From assembly GCF_948329515.1 (NCBI RefSeq), contig NZ_CAOJCN010000032.1, positions 1-56,142 of the forward strand: 56,142 bases of DNA. Direction: 5' to 3'. Numbering within the stretch: position 1 is the first letter of the stretch; each line of letters starts with the position of its first letter. A program made the translations under genes and the position numbers. The stretch comes from Cohnella rhizoplanae. GTDB lineage: Bacteria > Bacillota > Bacilli > Paenibacillales > Paenibacillaceae. The notes beneath the pieces were generated by a model that did no database searches, had not been told where the DNA came from, and saw nothing but the letters and a program-made list of their open reading frames with translations. This document shows positions 27,233 through 36,900 of this stretch, piece by piece.

Positions 27233-29836
27233 ATGAAAAGAACGTTCGCGCTGACCGGCGCCTGGCAACTGAAAGGCGAAGGCATAGACCCTTCGGGAAA
27301 GGAAGCGGCCATCGCGATCGACGCGCAGGTTCCCGGTCATGTGCACCAGGATCTGCTCGAGGCCGGCCTGATCGCGGACCCGGGCTACCGCAAGCAAGCG
27401 GAAGATTGCCAATGGGTGGAGCATTGGCAGTGGACGTACCGCCGGACGTTCGAGCTCGAACGATTGGAGCAAGGGCGTCCGCTGCTGGAGTTCGAAGGGC
27501 TGGATACGTACGCGGAAATCGAGCTGAACGGCATCCGGCTCGCCCGGACCGACAACATGTTCATTCGCTACCGTTTCGACATATCGGGACTGCTGCGAGC
27601 GGGAACGAACGAGCTGACCGTTCGGTTCCGAACGGTCGCGGAGGGGCTCGCCGGCAAGTCGTACGTCGGCCTCGGCGCAGCCTTCACGAGCGAGCGCCTA
27701 TTCGTGCGGCGCATGCAGTGCACGTTCGGCTGGGACTGGGTCGGCCGCCTCGTCAGCTATGGCATATGGCGGCCCGTCCGTATCGTCTTCGAGGACGTGG
27801 CTGCGATCGACGATCTTTTTGTGTATACGAAGGCTTTGGACGCTTGCGGCGCGTCGCTCGCCGTCGCGGTCGAGACGACCGGCCGTACCGAGGAGCCGCT
27901 GCGGCTGTCGCTTGCAATCGCGGACCCGGCAGGCGCGATCGTCTGGCAGGCCGAGCGGCGGCTGAACGGCGGCAAGCTCGAACTGACGGCGGACCTGGCG
28001 GAGCCGGAGCTTTGGTGGCCCGCGGGGTACGGCGGTCAGCCGCTGTACACGTTCGTCGCGAAGCTGTACGACAAGTCGGGGCTTCTCGACGAGCGTTCGC
28101 GCGCGTTCGGCATCCGGACGGTGCGTATCGAGCAGCTCGCGGACCGGACCGGAAGCGAAGAAGCGCGGATGACTGCGCTAATACGATCGCAAGAAACGGA
28201 AAGGGATGCGAACGCCGACAATCCGGACGGCATGGTCTGGGAAGCGAACGGCGAACGGCCGGGCAGCGGCTTCCGTCTGCTGGTCAATGGCGTTCCTATC
28301 TTTTGCAAAGGAGCCAACTGGGTGCCATGCGATCCCTTCCCCTCGCGGGTTTCGGATTCGCGCTACGAGCACCTGCTCCGGCTCGCCCGCGATGCCGGCA
28401 TGACGATGCTCCGCTGCTGGGGCGGCGGCATCTACGAGCCGGAGCCGTTCTGGGACTGGTGCGACCGGCTTGGCATCGTCGTCGTCCAGGACTTCATGAT
28501 GGCTTGCGGGACGTATCCCGAATCGGACCGGGATTGGACGGCATCGCTGACCGCCGAGGTCGAAGGCGCGATCCGGGCGCTGCGGAACCACCCGAGTCTC
28601 GTCTGGTGGAATGGGGATAACGAGAACGGCATGTTTGCGGGAGAGGAGGACCCGGATTACCCTGGAAGGGCCATCGCCGAGCGGATCACGGGCCGGCTGT
28701 GCGCGGAGCTGGATCCGTCCAGGCCTTTTCAGCCCACAAGCCCTTACGGCGGCAGCACGAACAACTCGTTCACGATCGGCACCGCGCACTATACGGGCGC
28801 GCTGTTCGAGATGTTCGACGTTTTCCGCAACACGGATTTACGCGATTACCGGTCCTACTTTGCCGGCCTGCTGAGCCGATTCTGTCCGGAATTTCCGATG
28901 TTCGGCACGCCGGAGGTTCATACGCTGCAGCGGATGATGAACGACGAGGATCTGGCCGATCCGTCGTACCACATGCTCGAATACCATACGAAGAATCACC
29001 CGGGTCTGAAGGACTTCTCGCTCTTCCGTGCGCTCGCGACGCTGGCCGACAAGCTTGCCCCGCCCGCCGCGTCGACGCCCGAGCAGATCCGACGCATGTC
29101 GTTCGTCCAGCACGAGCTGACCCGGCTGACCGTGGAGGCCTACAGGCGCAACCGCCATTACGCGGGCGGCATTCTGTTCTGGATGTATAACGATTGCTGG
29201 CCGGCGAGCGGCTGGAGCCTGGTCGATTATTACGGGTACCCGAAGGGCGGGTATTACGGATTTAAAAAAGCGGCACGGCCGGTCATCGCTTCGATCGAAA
29301 GAAACGCGAAGTCGGGGACGTACGACTGCTGGGTGTGCAGCGATATGCCGGAGGCGATCCGAGGTACGGGTATGCTGCGAATCCTGAAGCTCGAGGGGAC
29401 GGCCATTGACGCGGCGGTCTGGTCTCGTGCGTTCGACTTCGTCGTCGGCGCCGGTTTGTCGGCCGCGGCGGCGGCGATTCCGGCAGGCGAGCTGGATGCG
29501 CTGCTGGACGACCGCCATGTACTGGTTATGGATATCGGCGGAACCTTCGGCGAGGACCGGTGCGTCTATTTCTCCGGATTGCCGGCGGATATGAAGCTCG
29601 CGACTTCCGGCTTGCGGGTCGCGTCCCATGCAGGCGGCGCGGAGGCGGGAAGCGTGACGGTCACGGCGGACCGATATGCCAAAGCCGTTCTTCTCCACGG
29701 AGCCTATGTGTTTTCCGACAACTATTTCGACCTGCTGCCGGGTGAGCTGAGAACGATCCAATACCGAGGGCTGAATGCCGCCTCTGATGCTGAAGCCAGT
29801 GATGAGAAGGAAATCGAGTTGATCGGCTGGAACTGA
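27233..29836 (+). CDS. GH2 beta-mannosidase
   Basis: An 867-residue family GH2 enzyme of the beta-mannosidase branch: N-terminal jelly roll (VPGHVHQDLLEAGLI is the typical opening), Ig-like domain, then a TIM barrel with CWGGGIYEP, the acid/base motif WNGDNE (E464) and a nucleophile probably at E553 (CPEF). It would remove terminal beta-mannose, for example the Man-beta-GlcNAc core of N-glycans or mannan ends. There is no signal peptide, so it acts in the cytoplasm on imported oligosaccharides. A CGGAGGAAG ribosome site precedes the ATG. Length and domain order match the family. With GH38 and the GH99-like protein it completes a mannose-glycan pathway. Confidence 0.92.
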   Translation: MKRTFALTGAWQLKGEGIDPSGKEAAIAIDAQVPGHVHQDLLEAGLIADPGYRKQAEDCQWVEHWQWTYRRTFELERLEQGRPLLEFEGLDTYAEIELNGIRLARTDNMFIRYRFDISGLLRAGTNELTVRFRTVAEGLAGKSYVGLGAAFTSERLFVRRMQCTFGWDWVGRLVSYGIWRPVRIVFEDVAAIDDLFVYTKALDACGASLAVAVETTGRTEEPLRLSLAIADPAGAIVWQAERRLNGGKLELTADLAEPELWWPAGYGGQPLYTFVAKLYDKSGLLDERSRAFGIRTVRIEQLADRTGSEEARMTALIRSQETERDANADNPDGMVWEANGERPGSGFRLLVNGVPIFCKGANWVPCDPFPSRVSDSRYEHLLRLARDAGMTMLRCWGGGIYEPEPFWDWCDRLGIVVVQDFMMACGTYPESDRDWTASLTAEVEGAIRALRNHPSLVWWNGDNENGMFAGEEDPDYPGRAIAERITGRLCAELDPSRPFQPTSPYGGSTNNSFTIGTAHYTGALFEMFDVFRNTDLRDYRSYFAGLLSRFCPEFPMFGTPEVHTLQRMMNDEDLADPSYHMLEYHTKNHPGLKDFSLFRALATLADKLAPPAASTPEQIRRMSFVQHELTRLTVEAYRRNRHYAGGILFWMYNDCWPASGWSLVDYYGYPKGGYYGFKKAARPVIASIERNAKSGTYDCWVCSDMPEAIRGTGMLRILKLEGTAIDAAVWSRAFDFVVGAGLSAAAAAIPAGELDALLDDRHVLVMDIGGTFGEDRCVYFSGLPADMKLATSGLRVASHAGGAEAGSVTVTADRYAKAVLLHGAYVFSDNYFDLLPGELRTIQYRGLNAASDAEASDEKEIELIGWN

Positions 29837-29892
29837 TTTCATTTCATCCAGGTGACTTTGGAAGATAAGTTCCTGTTTTCTGATACTGCTGC

Positions 29893-29919
29893 GCCGGGTC
29901 AATACCGATCCGGCTTTTT
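29893..29919 (+). terminator. Rho-independent terminator after beta-mannosidase
   Basis: GCCGG pairs with CCGGC around a 12-base loop, followed by TTTTT. It lies between the convergent beta-mannosidase and oxidoreductase genes. Confidence 0.75.
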
Positions 29920-29934
29920 GCATGGGGGCGTGTC

Positions 29935-30573
29935 CTATTGTCTTAACAGCGCAAATGCAGATCCTGGTGACTGGAATTGAATTTCGCTAATGACACATGC
30001 CAGCATGATGGATTCTTGCAAGCGACATTGACGAATGTCACCCAGATCAACAATAGACGACCAACCCAGATCATTAAGAATAGCTCTAACTTGGTTTTTG
30101 GAGGATGGACTGTTCCCGGATATAAACATGATGGGCGAACCTTCTTTAAAATTCGGACGCACCATTCTCTTATCGCTAATTGTATTGAGCGTCTTAACAA
30201 CGCGACTCTCAGGCAACAAATCTTGGACAATTTGTCCTACTGACCAATCGTCAAGCAATAAGCGAGGTCCGTTGTCGAAATGTACGGCATTGCTTACATC
30301 AACGACCGTCTTGTTTTTCAAATAGATAGGATCGATGCTTTCAATAACGTCTTTCAAGCTGGACCAAGGAAGTGCCACAATGATAATCTCGCCCAACCGG
30401 GCTGCCTCATCGAATGATACGACGTCGCCACGCCCACCTACCTCTTGCTTCCAAGAAACATGCTTCGGGCTATCCGGTTCTCGGCTGCTGATCCATACCT
30501 GATAACCTGCCGCTACGAATCCCTTTCCCAAAATTCTGCCGACGTTTCCCGATCCAAGGATTCCGATTTTCAT
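29935..30573 (-). CDS. NADPH-dependent F420-reductase-like oxidoreductase
   Basis: A 212-residue Rossmann protein beginning MKIGILGSGNVGRILGKGF, the dinucleotide-binding loop of the NADP oxidoreductase / F420:NADPH family, with IIIVALPW and VVDVSNAV in the positions of the family's beta strands and a conserved VVKTLNTI. It would bind NADP(H) and reduce or oxidise a small substrate; true F420 use is unlikely in this lineage but not excluded. It is divergent from an HxlR regulator, the usual pairing for oxidoreductases responding to reactive chemicals. GAGAGGAGAGG lies upstream of the ATG. Confidence 0.85.
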   Translation of the reverse strand: MKIGILGSGNVGRILGKGFVAAGYQVWISSREPDSPKHVSWKQEVGGRGDVVSFDEAARLGEIIIVALPWSSLKDVIESIDPIYLKNKTVVDVSNAVHFDNGPRLLLDDWSVGQIVQDLLPESRVVKTLNTISDKRMVRPNFKEGSPIMFISGNSPSSKNQVRAILNDLGWSSIVDLGDIRQCRLQESIMLACVISEIQFQSPGSAFALLRQ

Positions 30574-30597
30574 TTTATTCCTCTCCTCTCTAGGGCG

Positions 30598-30626
30598 ATT
30601 ATATGAGCCTTATGTTTTGACGACAA
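30598..30626 (-). promoter_or_regulatory. SigA-type promoter of the oxidoreductase gene
   Basis: On the minus strand: -35 TTGTCG (at 30621-30626), a 17-base spacer, and a perfect -10 TATAAT (30598-30603), giving a short leader of about 20 bases before the start codon. The HxlR regulator probably binds in this 128-base divergent region. Confidence 0.65.
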
Positions 30627-30701
30627 TAAGGCACTATTTAGTATCCGATTATGAGGATAAATATAATGGTGGTATATTATTGGTAAAAATGAGGTGGAAG
30701 A

Positions 30702-31016
30702 ATGCCCGTCCAGCTGAATGACTGCCCTGTTGAGGTCGTAATCGCTATGATAAGCGGAAGATGGAAGATTCCAATATATCGGCATTTGTATCAAACGAAC
30801 CGACCCGTGCGTTACAGTGAGCTGCTTCGGCATCTACCCTCAATTTCCAAGAAAATACTAACCGAACAGCTTCGCGAACTTGAGCAGGATGGGATCGTTG
30901 AAAAAAAATCCTATCCGGAGCCTCGACCAAGAGTAGAATATAGGTTGACTTCATCTGGGCGATCCATGATTGTATTTCTTGATAAAATGAGCGAATGGGG
31001 CGAAAAGTATATATGA
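30702..31016 (+). CDS. HxlR-family winged-helix transcriptional regulator
   Basis: A 104-residue protein matching the HxlR layout throughout: CPVEVVIAMISGRWKIPI, RYSELLRHLPSISKKILTEQ, LRELEQDGIVEK and VEYRLTSSGRS. The N-terminal cysteine (CPVE) is the redox or electrophile-sensing residue in studied members such as HypR and YodB. It likely controls the divergent oxidoreductase at 29935-30573, and possibly itself. A GAGGTGGAAG ribosome site precedes the ATG. Confidence 0.92.
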   Translation: MPVQLNDCPVEVVIAMISGRWKIPIYRHLYQTNRPVRYSELLRHLPSISKKILTEQLRELEQDGIVEKKSYPEPRPRVEYRLTSSGRSMIVFLDKMSEWGEKYI

Positions 31017-31070
31017 AGCCCCCTCGGCCATAGCCAGATCATATTAGGCCAGCGGCTTAGGAGTGATCCA

Positions 31071-31472
31071 ATGACGAAACCTTCAAACGAGCAACAAGTC
31101 GAAGAATTCTTAAAGAAACTTGAACATCCGCTGAAGAGGGAGATTGAAGAAGTACGTAGAATCGTCTTGGGCGTTGATCGGGAAGTTTCCGAACATGTGA
31201 AATGGAAGGCACCGAGTTTCTGTTACCATAATGATGATAAAATCACATTTAACCTTCATGGAAACGGCTTTTTTAGACTTGTGCTTCACCGGGGATCCAA
31301 AGCAAAAGAAAGCATGAACTTGAAGCCTTACTTCGAGGATATGCAAGGACTCATGGAGTGGGCAGCAAGCGACAGAGCCATCATAAAGTTTACCGATATA
31401 AAGGATGTAGAATTAAAAAGAGAGCCGCTAAAAGAAGCGGTCAAAAGGTGGGTGGATCTAACGCAATGGTGA
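31071..31472 (+). CDS. DUF1801 (YdhG/YjhG-type) domain protein
   Basis: A 133-residue protein with the DUF1801 pattern: an N-terminal helix (VEEFLKKLEHPLKREIEEVR), SEHVKWKAPSFCY with the family's W-K-x-P-x-F/Y, a beta segment ITFNLHGNGFFRLVLHRG, and a C-terminal helix ending VKRWVDLTQW. The fold is known from structural genomics, but the biochemical role is not established. It is downstream of the HxlR gene by 54 bases, same strand. Confidence 0.85.
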   Translation: MTKPSNEQQVEEFLKKLEHPLKREIEEVRRIVLGVDREVSEHVKWKAPSFCYHNDDKITFNLHGNGFFRLVLHRGSKAKESMNLKPYFEDMQGLMEWAASDRAIIKFTDIKDVELKREPLKEAVKRWVDLTQW

Positions 31473-31481
31473 TCCAAAACG

Positions 31482-32441
31482 ATGTTTCCTAGACATGTTC
31501 GAGCGGCTCTCGTCGCTTCGCTAGCCGCATATACCGTGCTGCTGCTATATTTTATGTACTTTGGCTTCGATAGAATAAGCCATGCGGATAACCGGGCGTA
31601 TGCGTATAATCTCGTGCCCGATGGCATTCCGCTGAATTTGCCGACGGGAAGGGATTTTCGGATCTGGTTGTTTAACTTTTCCAACTTCGCGGCTTTTCTG
31701 CCATACGGAATGTTAATCCCGCTCCTATTTCGATGTCGCTTTCTACGATTCCTCGGGGTGTTTTTGCTCGCGATCCTGATGCTCGAGGCTGTACAGATGT
31801 TAACGCATCTCGGGAGCTTCGATATGGACGATGTCCTCATGAATTCATTGGGAGCGTCGGTCGGATTCTTAGCGCAAAGATCGGTGCCTGGTTCTAAAGA
31901 TACATGGACGGGCATGGGTAAAGCCGTCGTCATGGCGATCTTGCTCTCGTTTGGAACAACCGTCGTCGTGGCAGGGATAAACAATCTTTATGCCAAGGCT
32001 ACGAAAATAGAAGCGGGCAGAATAGTAGGGCTTCACGAACTGCCGTTGAAGGCCGGTTCCGTCGCTTGGGATACAAGTCTTCCGAGCTTCGAGGTGGGTG
32101 GCCGCAAGGTGGAGCCTCAACTTAACCTGTTTAGCAGAAACAATCCAGGAACGGTTATGTTCACTTATCGATTGGATGGGAAGTATATGACGTTGTCGGG
32201 TTATAGCGCCGTTCCCGACGATGTGGCTCGCGGCGAGAGCACCATTATTTATACCGTAGACGGGAAAGAGATCGGCACAGCCTCCTATGCGGTAAACGGA
32301 ACGGACAGAGACAGCGATCCCGGTTATTTTGAATCCGACCTGAGAGGCGCCGACGAGCTTACCGTAACGGTTATGAACAAGGACCGTCCGACGACAAACG
32401 TGCTGTTATGGGATCTGACGCTTACCGAGATCAAACCGTGA
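31482..32441 (+). CDS. VanZ-like membrane protein with C-terminal beta domain
   Basis: A 319-residue protein. The N-terminal ~150 residues contain four hydrophobic helices in the VanZ arrangement (first at 9-27; FSNFAAFLPYGMLIPLLF and LEAVQMLTHLGSFDMDDVLMN are the family's conserved N-x-x-x-F-x-P and D-x-x-D-x-x-x-N segments). A further helix near 150-165 precedes a ~150-residue extracytoplasmic domain, which most VanZ proteins lack and whose role I do not recognise. VanZ proteins are linked to glycopeptide and lipoglycopeptide tolerance. The gene starts 9 bases after DUF1801 with a weak ribosome site, suggesting coupled expression. Confidence 0.8.
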   Translation: MFPRHVRAALVASLAAYTVLLLYFMYFGFDRISHADNRAYAYNLVPDGIPLNLPTGRDFRIWLFNFSNFAAFLPYGMLIPLLFRCRFLRFLGVFLLAILMLEAVQMLTHLGSFDMDDVLMNSLGASVGFLAQRSVPGSKDTWTGMGKAVVMAILLSFGTTVVVAGINNLYAKATKIEAGRIVGLHELPLKAGSVAWDTSLPSFEVGGRKVEPQLNLFSRNNPGTVMFTYRLDGKYMTLSGYSAVPDDVARGESTIIYTVDGKEIGTASYAVNGTDRDSDPGYFESDLRGADELTVTVMNKDRPTTNVLLWDLTLTEIKP

Positions 32442-32528
32442 CGCTACTAAGGGATCGGATCTAACGGTCGTAAATGCAGCACGGGTGTCGTATGCCAAGC
32501 AATCAAGCAAGCTGAAGGAATAGACCAG

Positions 32529-32571
32529 AAAGCGGTCCGGACACATGCCAACGTCCGAACCGCTTTTTTTG
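32529..32571 (+). terminator. Terminator between convergent genes
   Basis: AAGCGGTCCGGAC pairs with GTCCGAACCGCTT (one mismatch), followed by a run of T. It ends the VanZ-like transcript and lies just downstream of the minus-strand beta-lactamase-fold gene. Confidence 0.9.
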
Positions 32572-32583
32572 TCCGCTGCCGAC

Positions 32584-33717
32584 TTACAGACAGGCGTACA
32601 CGATATTTTTTAATCGCGGATGCACGTAGGGCTCCTGATTGTTCACCAGGTGCTGCGCGTACATGACGGTCAGCTGCGACGCGGGATCGATGATCGCGAG
32701 GGAACCGGCCGCGCCGCTCCAGCCGAACTCGCCGAGCGGGGACAGGGAGCCGCTGCCCGCCTTAGAGACATGGGTCCTGACGCCAAGCCCGTAGCCGTAA
32801 CCTGCCAGCTGCCCCCAGTTATAATCGCTGCGCGTGCGCTCGGTCAGATGGTCCGACCGCATCAGATCGACGCCGGCGGCCGACAAGATGCGCACGCCGT
32901 CCGGGCTGGTGCCCCCATTGGTCAGCGCGTTCAGGAAAAGCGCATAATCGCTTACGGTCGACAGCAGACCGGCCCCGCCGCTCTCGAATTCCGTGCCGAT
33001 GCGGTACCAGTTCCCGTCGAAGCGCACGGCCTTGCCCAGCGCCTCGTCGAATTGGTATTGGGGCGCGAGGCGGCTGAGCTGCGCGCCGGAGAGGTCGAAG
33101 CCGGTGTCGCGCATGCCGAGCGGCCCGGTGATCTCCTCGCGCACGTACGCGCCGAACCGCCTCCCGTCTACTTCCTCCACCAGCGCGGCTAGAACGTCAT
33201 GGCACAGGCTGTAATTCCAACGCGTGCCCGGCTCGAACTGCAAAGGCTCCTGCGCGAGGGCTGCCGCAAATTCGCGGGTCGGCAGTCTGCCGCCGGTGCG
33301 TTCTATGGCCTCGCGGATAGAAGGCGTCGCGAGGTCATAGGAGAAGCCGGCCGTCATCGCGAACAGATCGCGAACCGTGATCGGCCGCTCCGCCGGCTCC
33401 ACGGACACGGTGCCGTCCGGCTGCGTCCTCCGCACTTTCATATCGGCGTATTCCGGCAGATAGGCGGAGAGCGGGTCGCCCAGCAGCATCGCTCCCTTTT
33501 CGACCAGTTGAAGCGCGGCCGTGCACGTCAGTATTTTCGTCAGCGAATACAGATAGATGATCCGGTCCTCGTCGATCGGGGACTTGGCCTCCAGATCGGC
33601 ATAGCCGGCGCGATAGCGGAAAACCGTCTCATTGCGATGCATGACCAGCACTTCCGCCCACGGAATGCGCCAAGCGGCGATGCGGTCTATAAATCGGGAC
33701 AGCGGTGCGAAGTCCAT
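32584..33717 (-). CDS. Serine hydrolase of the class C beta-lactamase family
   Basis: A 377-residue protein of the beta-lactamase/transpeptidase fold (EstB or DAP-type). The SxxK motif is SLTK (S58, K61) and the YxN-like position reads YSLC, so the second motif has lost its asparagine, as in many esterase members. Expected activity is hydrolysis of esters or D-amino acid peptides rather than antibiotic resistance. There is no signal peptide. The ATG at 33717 has GGATGGAGA upstream; a longer frame to 33771 lacks one. Confidence 0.85.
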   Translation of the reverse strand: MDFAPLSRFIDRIAAWRIPWAEVLVMHRNETVFRYRAGYADLEAKSPIDEDRIIYLYSLTKILTCTAALQLVEKGAMLLGDPLSAYLPEYADMKVRRTQPDGTVSVEPAERPITVRDLFAMTAGFSYDLATPSIREAIERTGGRLPTREFAAALAQEPLQFEPGTRWNYSLCHDVLAALVEEVDGRRFGAYVREEITGPLGMRDTGFDLSGAQLSRLAPQYQFDEALGKAVRFDGNWYRIGTEFESGGAGLLSTVSDYALFLNALTNGGTSPDGVRILSAAGVDLMRSDHLTERTRSDYNWGQLAGYGYGLGVRTHVSKAGSGSLSPLGEFGWSGAAGSLAIIDPASQLTVMYAQHLVNNQEPYVHPRLKNIVYACL

Positions 33718-33798
33718 CGTTCTCCATCCTTTACTATAGTTATCTCTTTCATTATTGTGCAAAGGGGTCATTGCTGCAATCCTTTCCGCGGCTCGGCG

Positions 33799-33954
33799 TC
33801 TCTCGCAGAGATCTTGTCCGCGTCGGACCGGTTCACCGGCGAGGTGAACGCGGCGTTCGGGCGCGGACTGATCGTCGGCTACGAGGACGGCGCGTTCCGG
33901 CCGCAGGCGAAGATCACGATCCTCCTTTTAACGCCGAAGCGGCCTCCGTCCTGA
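33799..33954 (+). pseudogene. Remnant of an S-layer homology (SLH) domain
   Basis: The plus-strand frame encodes SDRFTGEVNAAFGRGLI followed by VGYEDGAFRPQAKIT, the hallmark second half of an SLH domain (A..GLI.GYEDG.FRP...IT), but with no start codon of its own, no preceding SLH repeats and an early stop. Intact SLH domains anchor secreted enzymes to the cell wall. It sits next to the 3' end of the PL8 lyase gene but on the opposite strand, so it is not that protein's missing anchor. Probably a relic of a deleted surface-protein gene. Confidence 0.65.
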
Positions 33955-33977
33955 ATGCCAGGATGGAGGCCGCTTTT
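33937..33977 (+). terminator. Hairpin terminator after the SLH remnant
   Basis: AGCGGCCTCCGTCCT pairs with AGGATGGAGGCCGCT (one mismatch), followed by TTTTCC on the plus strand. It lies just beyond the PL8 stop on the minus strand and may serve both directions, although the T-run favours plus. Confidence 0.75.
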
Positions 33978-33993
33978 CCGCGCCGACCGCCGG

Positions 33994-36900
33994 TCAGTAA
34001 ATCTCGAATTCCCAGAGCGAATACGGCCAGTTGGCATTGTATCGCTGCGTGCCGACCAGCTTCACGTATCTGGCGTTCACCGTAGCGAAGCTGATATCGT
34101 CGATCGTACCGTCTCCTGTCGTGGTGGCATACGCCTCCGTCCACGTGCTCGCGTCGTCGGATACCTGTATGCTGTAGGACCTGCCGTACGCGGCCTCCCA
34201 ATTGAGCTTCACCCTGCTCACGGGCTGGCTGCTGCCCAGATCGACCGATATCGACTGCGGATCGGCCGGCAAGGAGGCCCATCTGGTTGTCGTGCTCCCG
34301 TCTACGGCTCTCGCGCCTGCATTCGAGGATTGAACGCTCGAGACGGTTACCGTCTTGTTCAGGGCCAGATTGACGTTATTCGGCGGCGTAGTGCTGCCCG
34401 CTCCGATCTTGATATAGTCGATCCGGATCTTGCCTGCCGTCGTACCTACATTCGTGAACCGGAATACGCGGTCCCCGGGCCCGCTGAAGGTATAGTCTCC
34501 CAGGTCGACATCGAAGTAGTTGGCCGCGGTCGAGTAGATGTCGAAGGGCGCGGCATGATCGTTGTCGCCGATCTTCAGCCGGTACAGGACCGAAGCCGTG
34601 GATTTATACAACCGGAGCGTCACGTTAAAGGTTCCTGCCCGCGGCACGTTCACTTTATAATCGATATAATCGCCCACGGTATTGGCGTTGAACATATCGT
34701 CCTTCCCGCCGCTGGCATTCGGGTTGTTCACGATCGTATGGCTCTTGGAGGTGGCCAGCACCTGCAGCGACTCCGCTTCCGCGATCAGCGGAGGATCCAT
34801 CGAGACGGGCGGAGGCAAGGGTACCGAAGGTCCGGCGGTCGAGAATTTGGCCTTGAACGCCTTACCCCCCGCGCCGATCGCGCTTACCGATAGCTTAATG
34901 GTGGGGGAGAGCTGGGTGACCGCCACGCCGCTGTCCGCAGAGATCAGGCCGGTCGCGCTTTTGTTGATCTCGATGTTAATCGTATCCCTGCCGGCCTGGG
35001 TCGGATCGGAGACGGAGACCTCGATATCGCTTGCGCCCTCCTTGGTCATGACGGACGCCTTGCGGTCGGACGTGATCAGATCGACGGTCTTGGGACCGTT
35101 ATTCCAGAAGTTCACCCCGACGATATGAAGCCCGTTTTCCTTCACGGCATGGGCGTCCGCCGAATTCTCCAGGATCGTAATATTCGGATTGCCCGCATAA
35201 GCGCCGACCTGCGCGTTCGTTTTATTCGGCAGGAGGACATAGGAATAGCTCGCGCCGGCAGGGTTGACGCCATGGTTAATGCCCAGGCTTAGGTAGTTGC
35301 GCGTATAAGGCGTGGTGGAAGTCGTCGTGTTCCCGTCGATCTGCTTCCAATTGCCCGTTCTCGCTTCGCGAAGACCCGTGACGGCGGCGGCTTGGGGGAA
35401 ATAATAACCGACATCCGAGCCCGCCGCGCTGCCGGCTAGATGAATGTAATTAACGCCGGTCATATTCTCCGTCCAGCCCAGCGACGAGGACTTCGCCGTA
35501 CCGTTCACGGTTAACGCGTTATTGCCGCTGCCGTTTAATTTTCGGTTATCGACGATGGTTTCTACGGCCGCGTTATCGGTGCTGGAGATGCCGGAGCCGA
35601 GCGCCACGATCTCGTCGTCGAACATGAACCAGGACTTCTTGGCCGTCAGCGATTGGCCGACCGGATGCAGCTCCATGCCCGTAATCCCGTACAATCCGGA
35701 CATGTCCGTCCCCCCGGCCCAATCCTTGTCGGAGCGTCCGCCTGCGACCGTCGAATTTTGCAGCACGGTCGTGCCCGGCAGTCTGTAGGAATCGACGGTC
35801 GGCCAGAAGTTGTCCCTGAACTGATTCAAGTCGTTGTCGTACAGGTAGGTCATCCCGTCTCCGGTATGCCAGCCCTTCTTATTCTCGCTGTTGATGCTCT
35901 CATAGTTGCCGATGCGGCTCGAGTGCATGCTGATCCCGAATCCGTAGCCGGGCCGGAGCTGTAAGGCGCGATCCATGCCCGCATACTGACGGTACTGGAC
36001 CGGCTCGCTTCTCGGCGTCACGGAGGCATTATTCAGGATGCCGGTCGCCAGCGCGATGATGCGGACGGACGGATACGTCAGGATGCTGTTGACGGTGTCG
36101 GATTGCATCCAGTATTTGATCATGCTTTTAAAGGCGGCGGCATCTGCGGAAGGCGCGATCTCGGACAGCAGAATGATGGATCGCAGGGCCCGGTGGCTGT
36201 CTTCTTCCCAGTCCTTGACGATCTCTCTGCCTCTGACCATGTCCATCATCGCGCCTTTATAGATGAGCGGCTCGTAGGCGTCATAGATCCACTTGTACAC
36301 GTTCTGTTTGTCGGGATCGGTCACGTCATAGCTCGAGCCTGCGACCAGATACATCAAACTGCTGACGGACTCGATGAGAGAGACGCCATAACCGCCCGTA
36401 TAGGCAAAGTAGGAGTGCTGTACGAAGGAGCCGTCCGCGTAGAAGCCGTCGCCCTTGGTTACGTAGTCGAAGATATTGCTTAAGCCGTTCGTGGCGTTCG
36501 CTATTTTTGCGCTGTCTTTGACGATCACGCCCCTGAGTCCGACGATGATCGCCTCCCATGCTCGGTTGGCCCCGGTCATCGCGACCGATGGCTGACAGTA
36601 GTCGACTGCGTCCATATAGTTGGAGATCTGGGTCGCCGTCAGATCGTCGTACATCAGCACCGTAATATCGTTGAGCGCGAGCGGCGTGCCGATCTGCCAC
36701 TGCCACCAGTTTTGATATTGCACGACGCCTGCGTAATACTGATTGGCATGCATCCAGTCCAGCCCGCCGATGATATCGTCCCTCAGCGCCGTATTTCCTT
36801 CCAGGCTCGAGCCTCTCGTCGAGTACGCCAGGGCCATCGCCAGGAGATTATTATAGGCGGACGTGATGACGGACGGCGTAGCGCCGAAGTTGTACCCGTT

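Noticed and set aside
33199..33798. Long plus-strand frame antisense to the beta-lactamase-fold gene leading into the SLH remnant
   Set aside because: Only the last ~50 codons look like real protein (SLH); the rest is antisense shadow.
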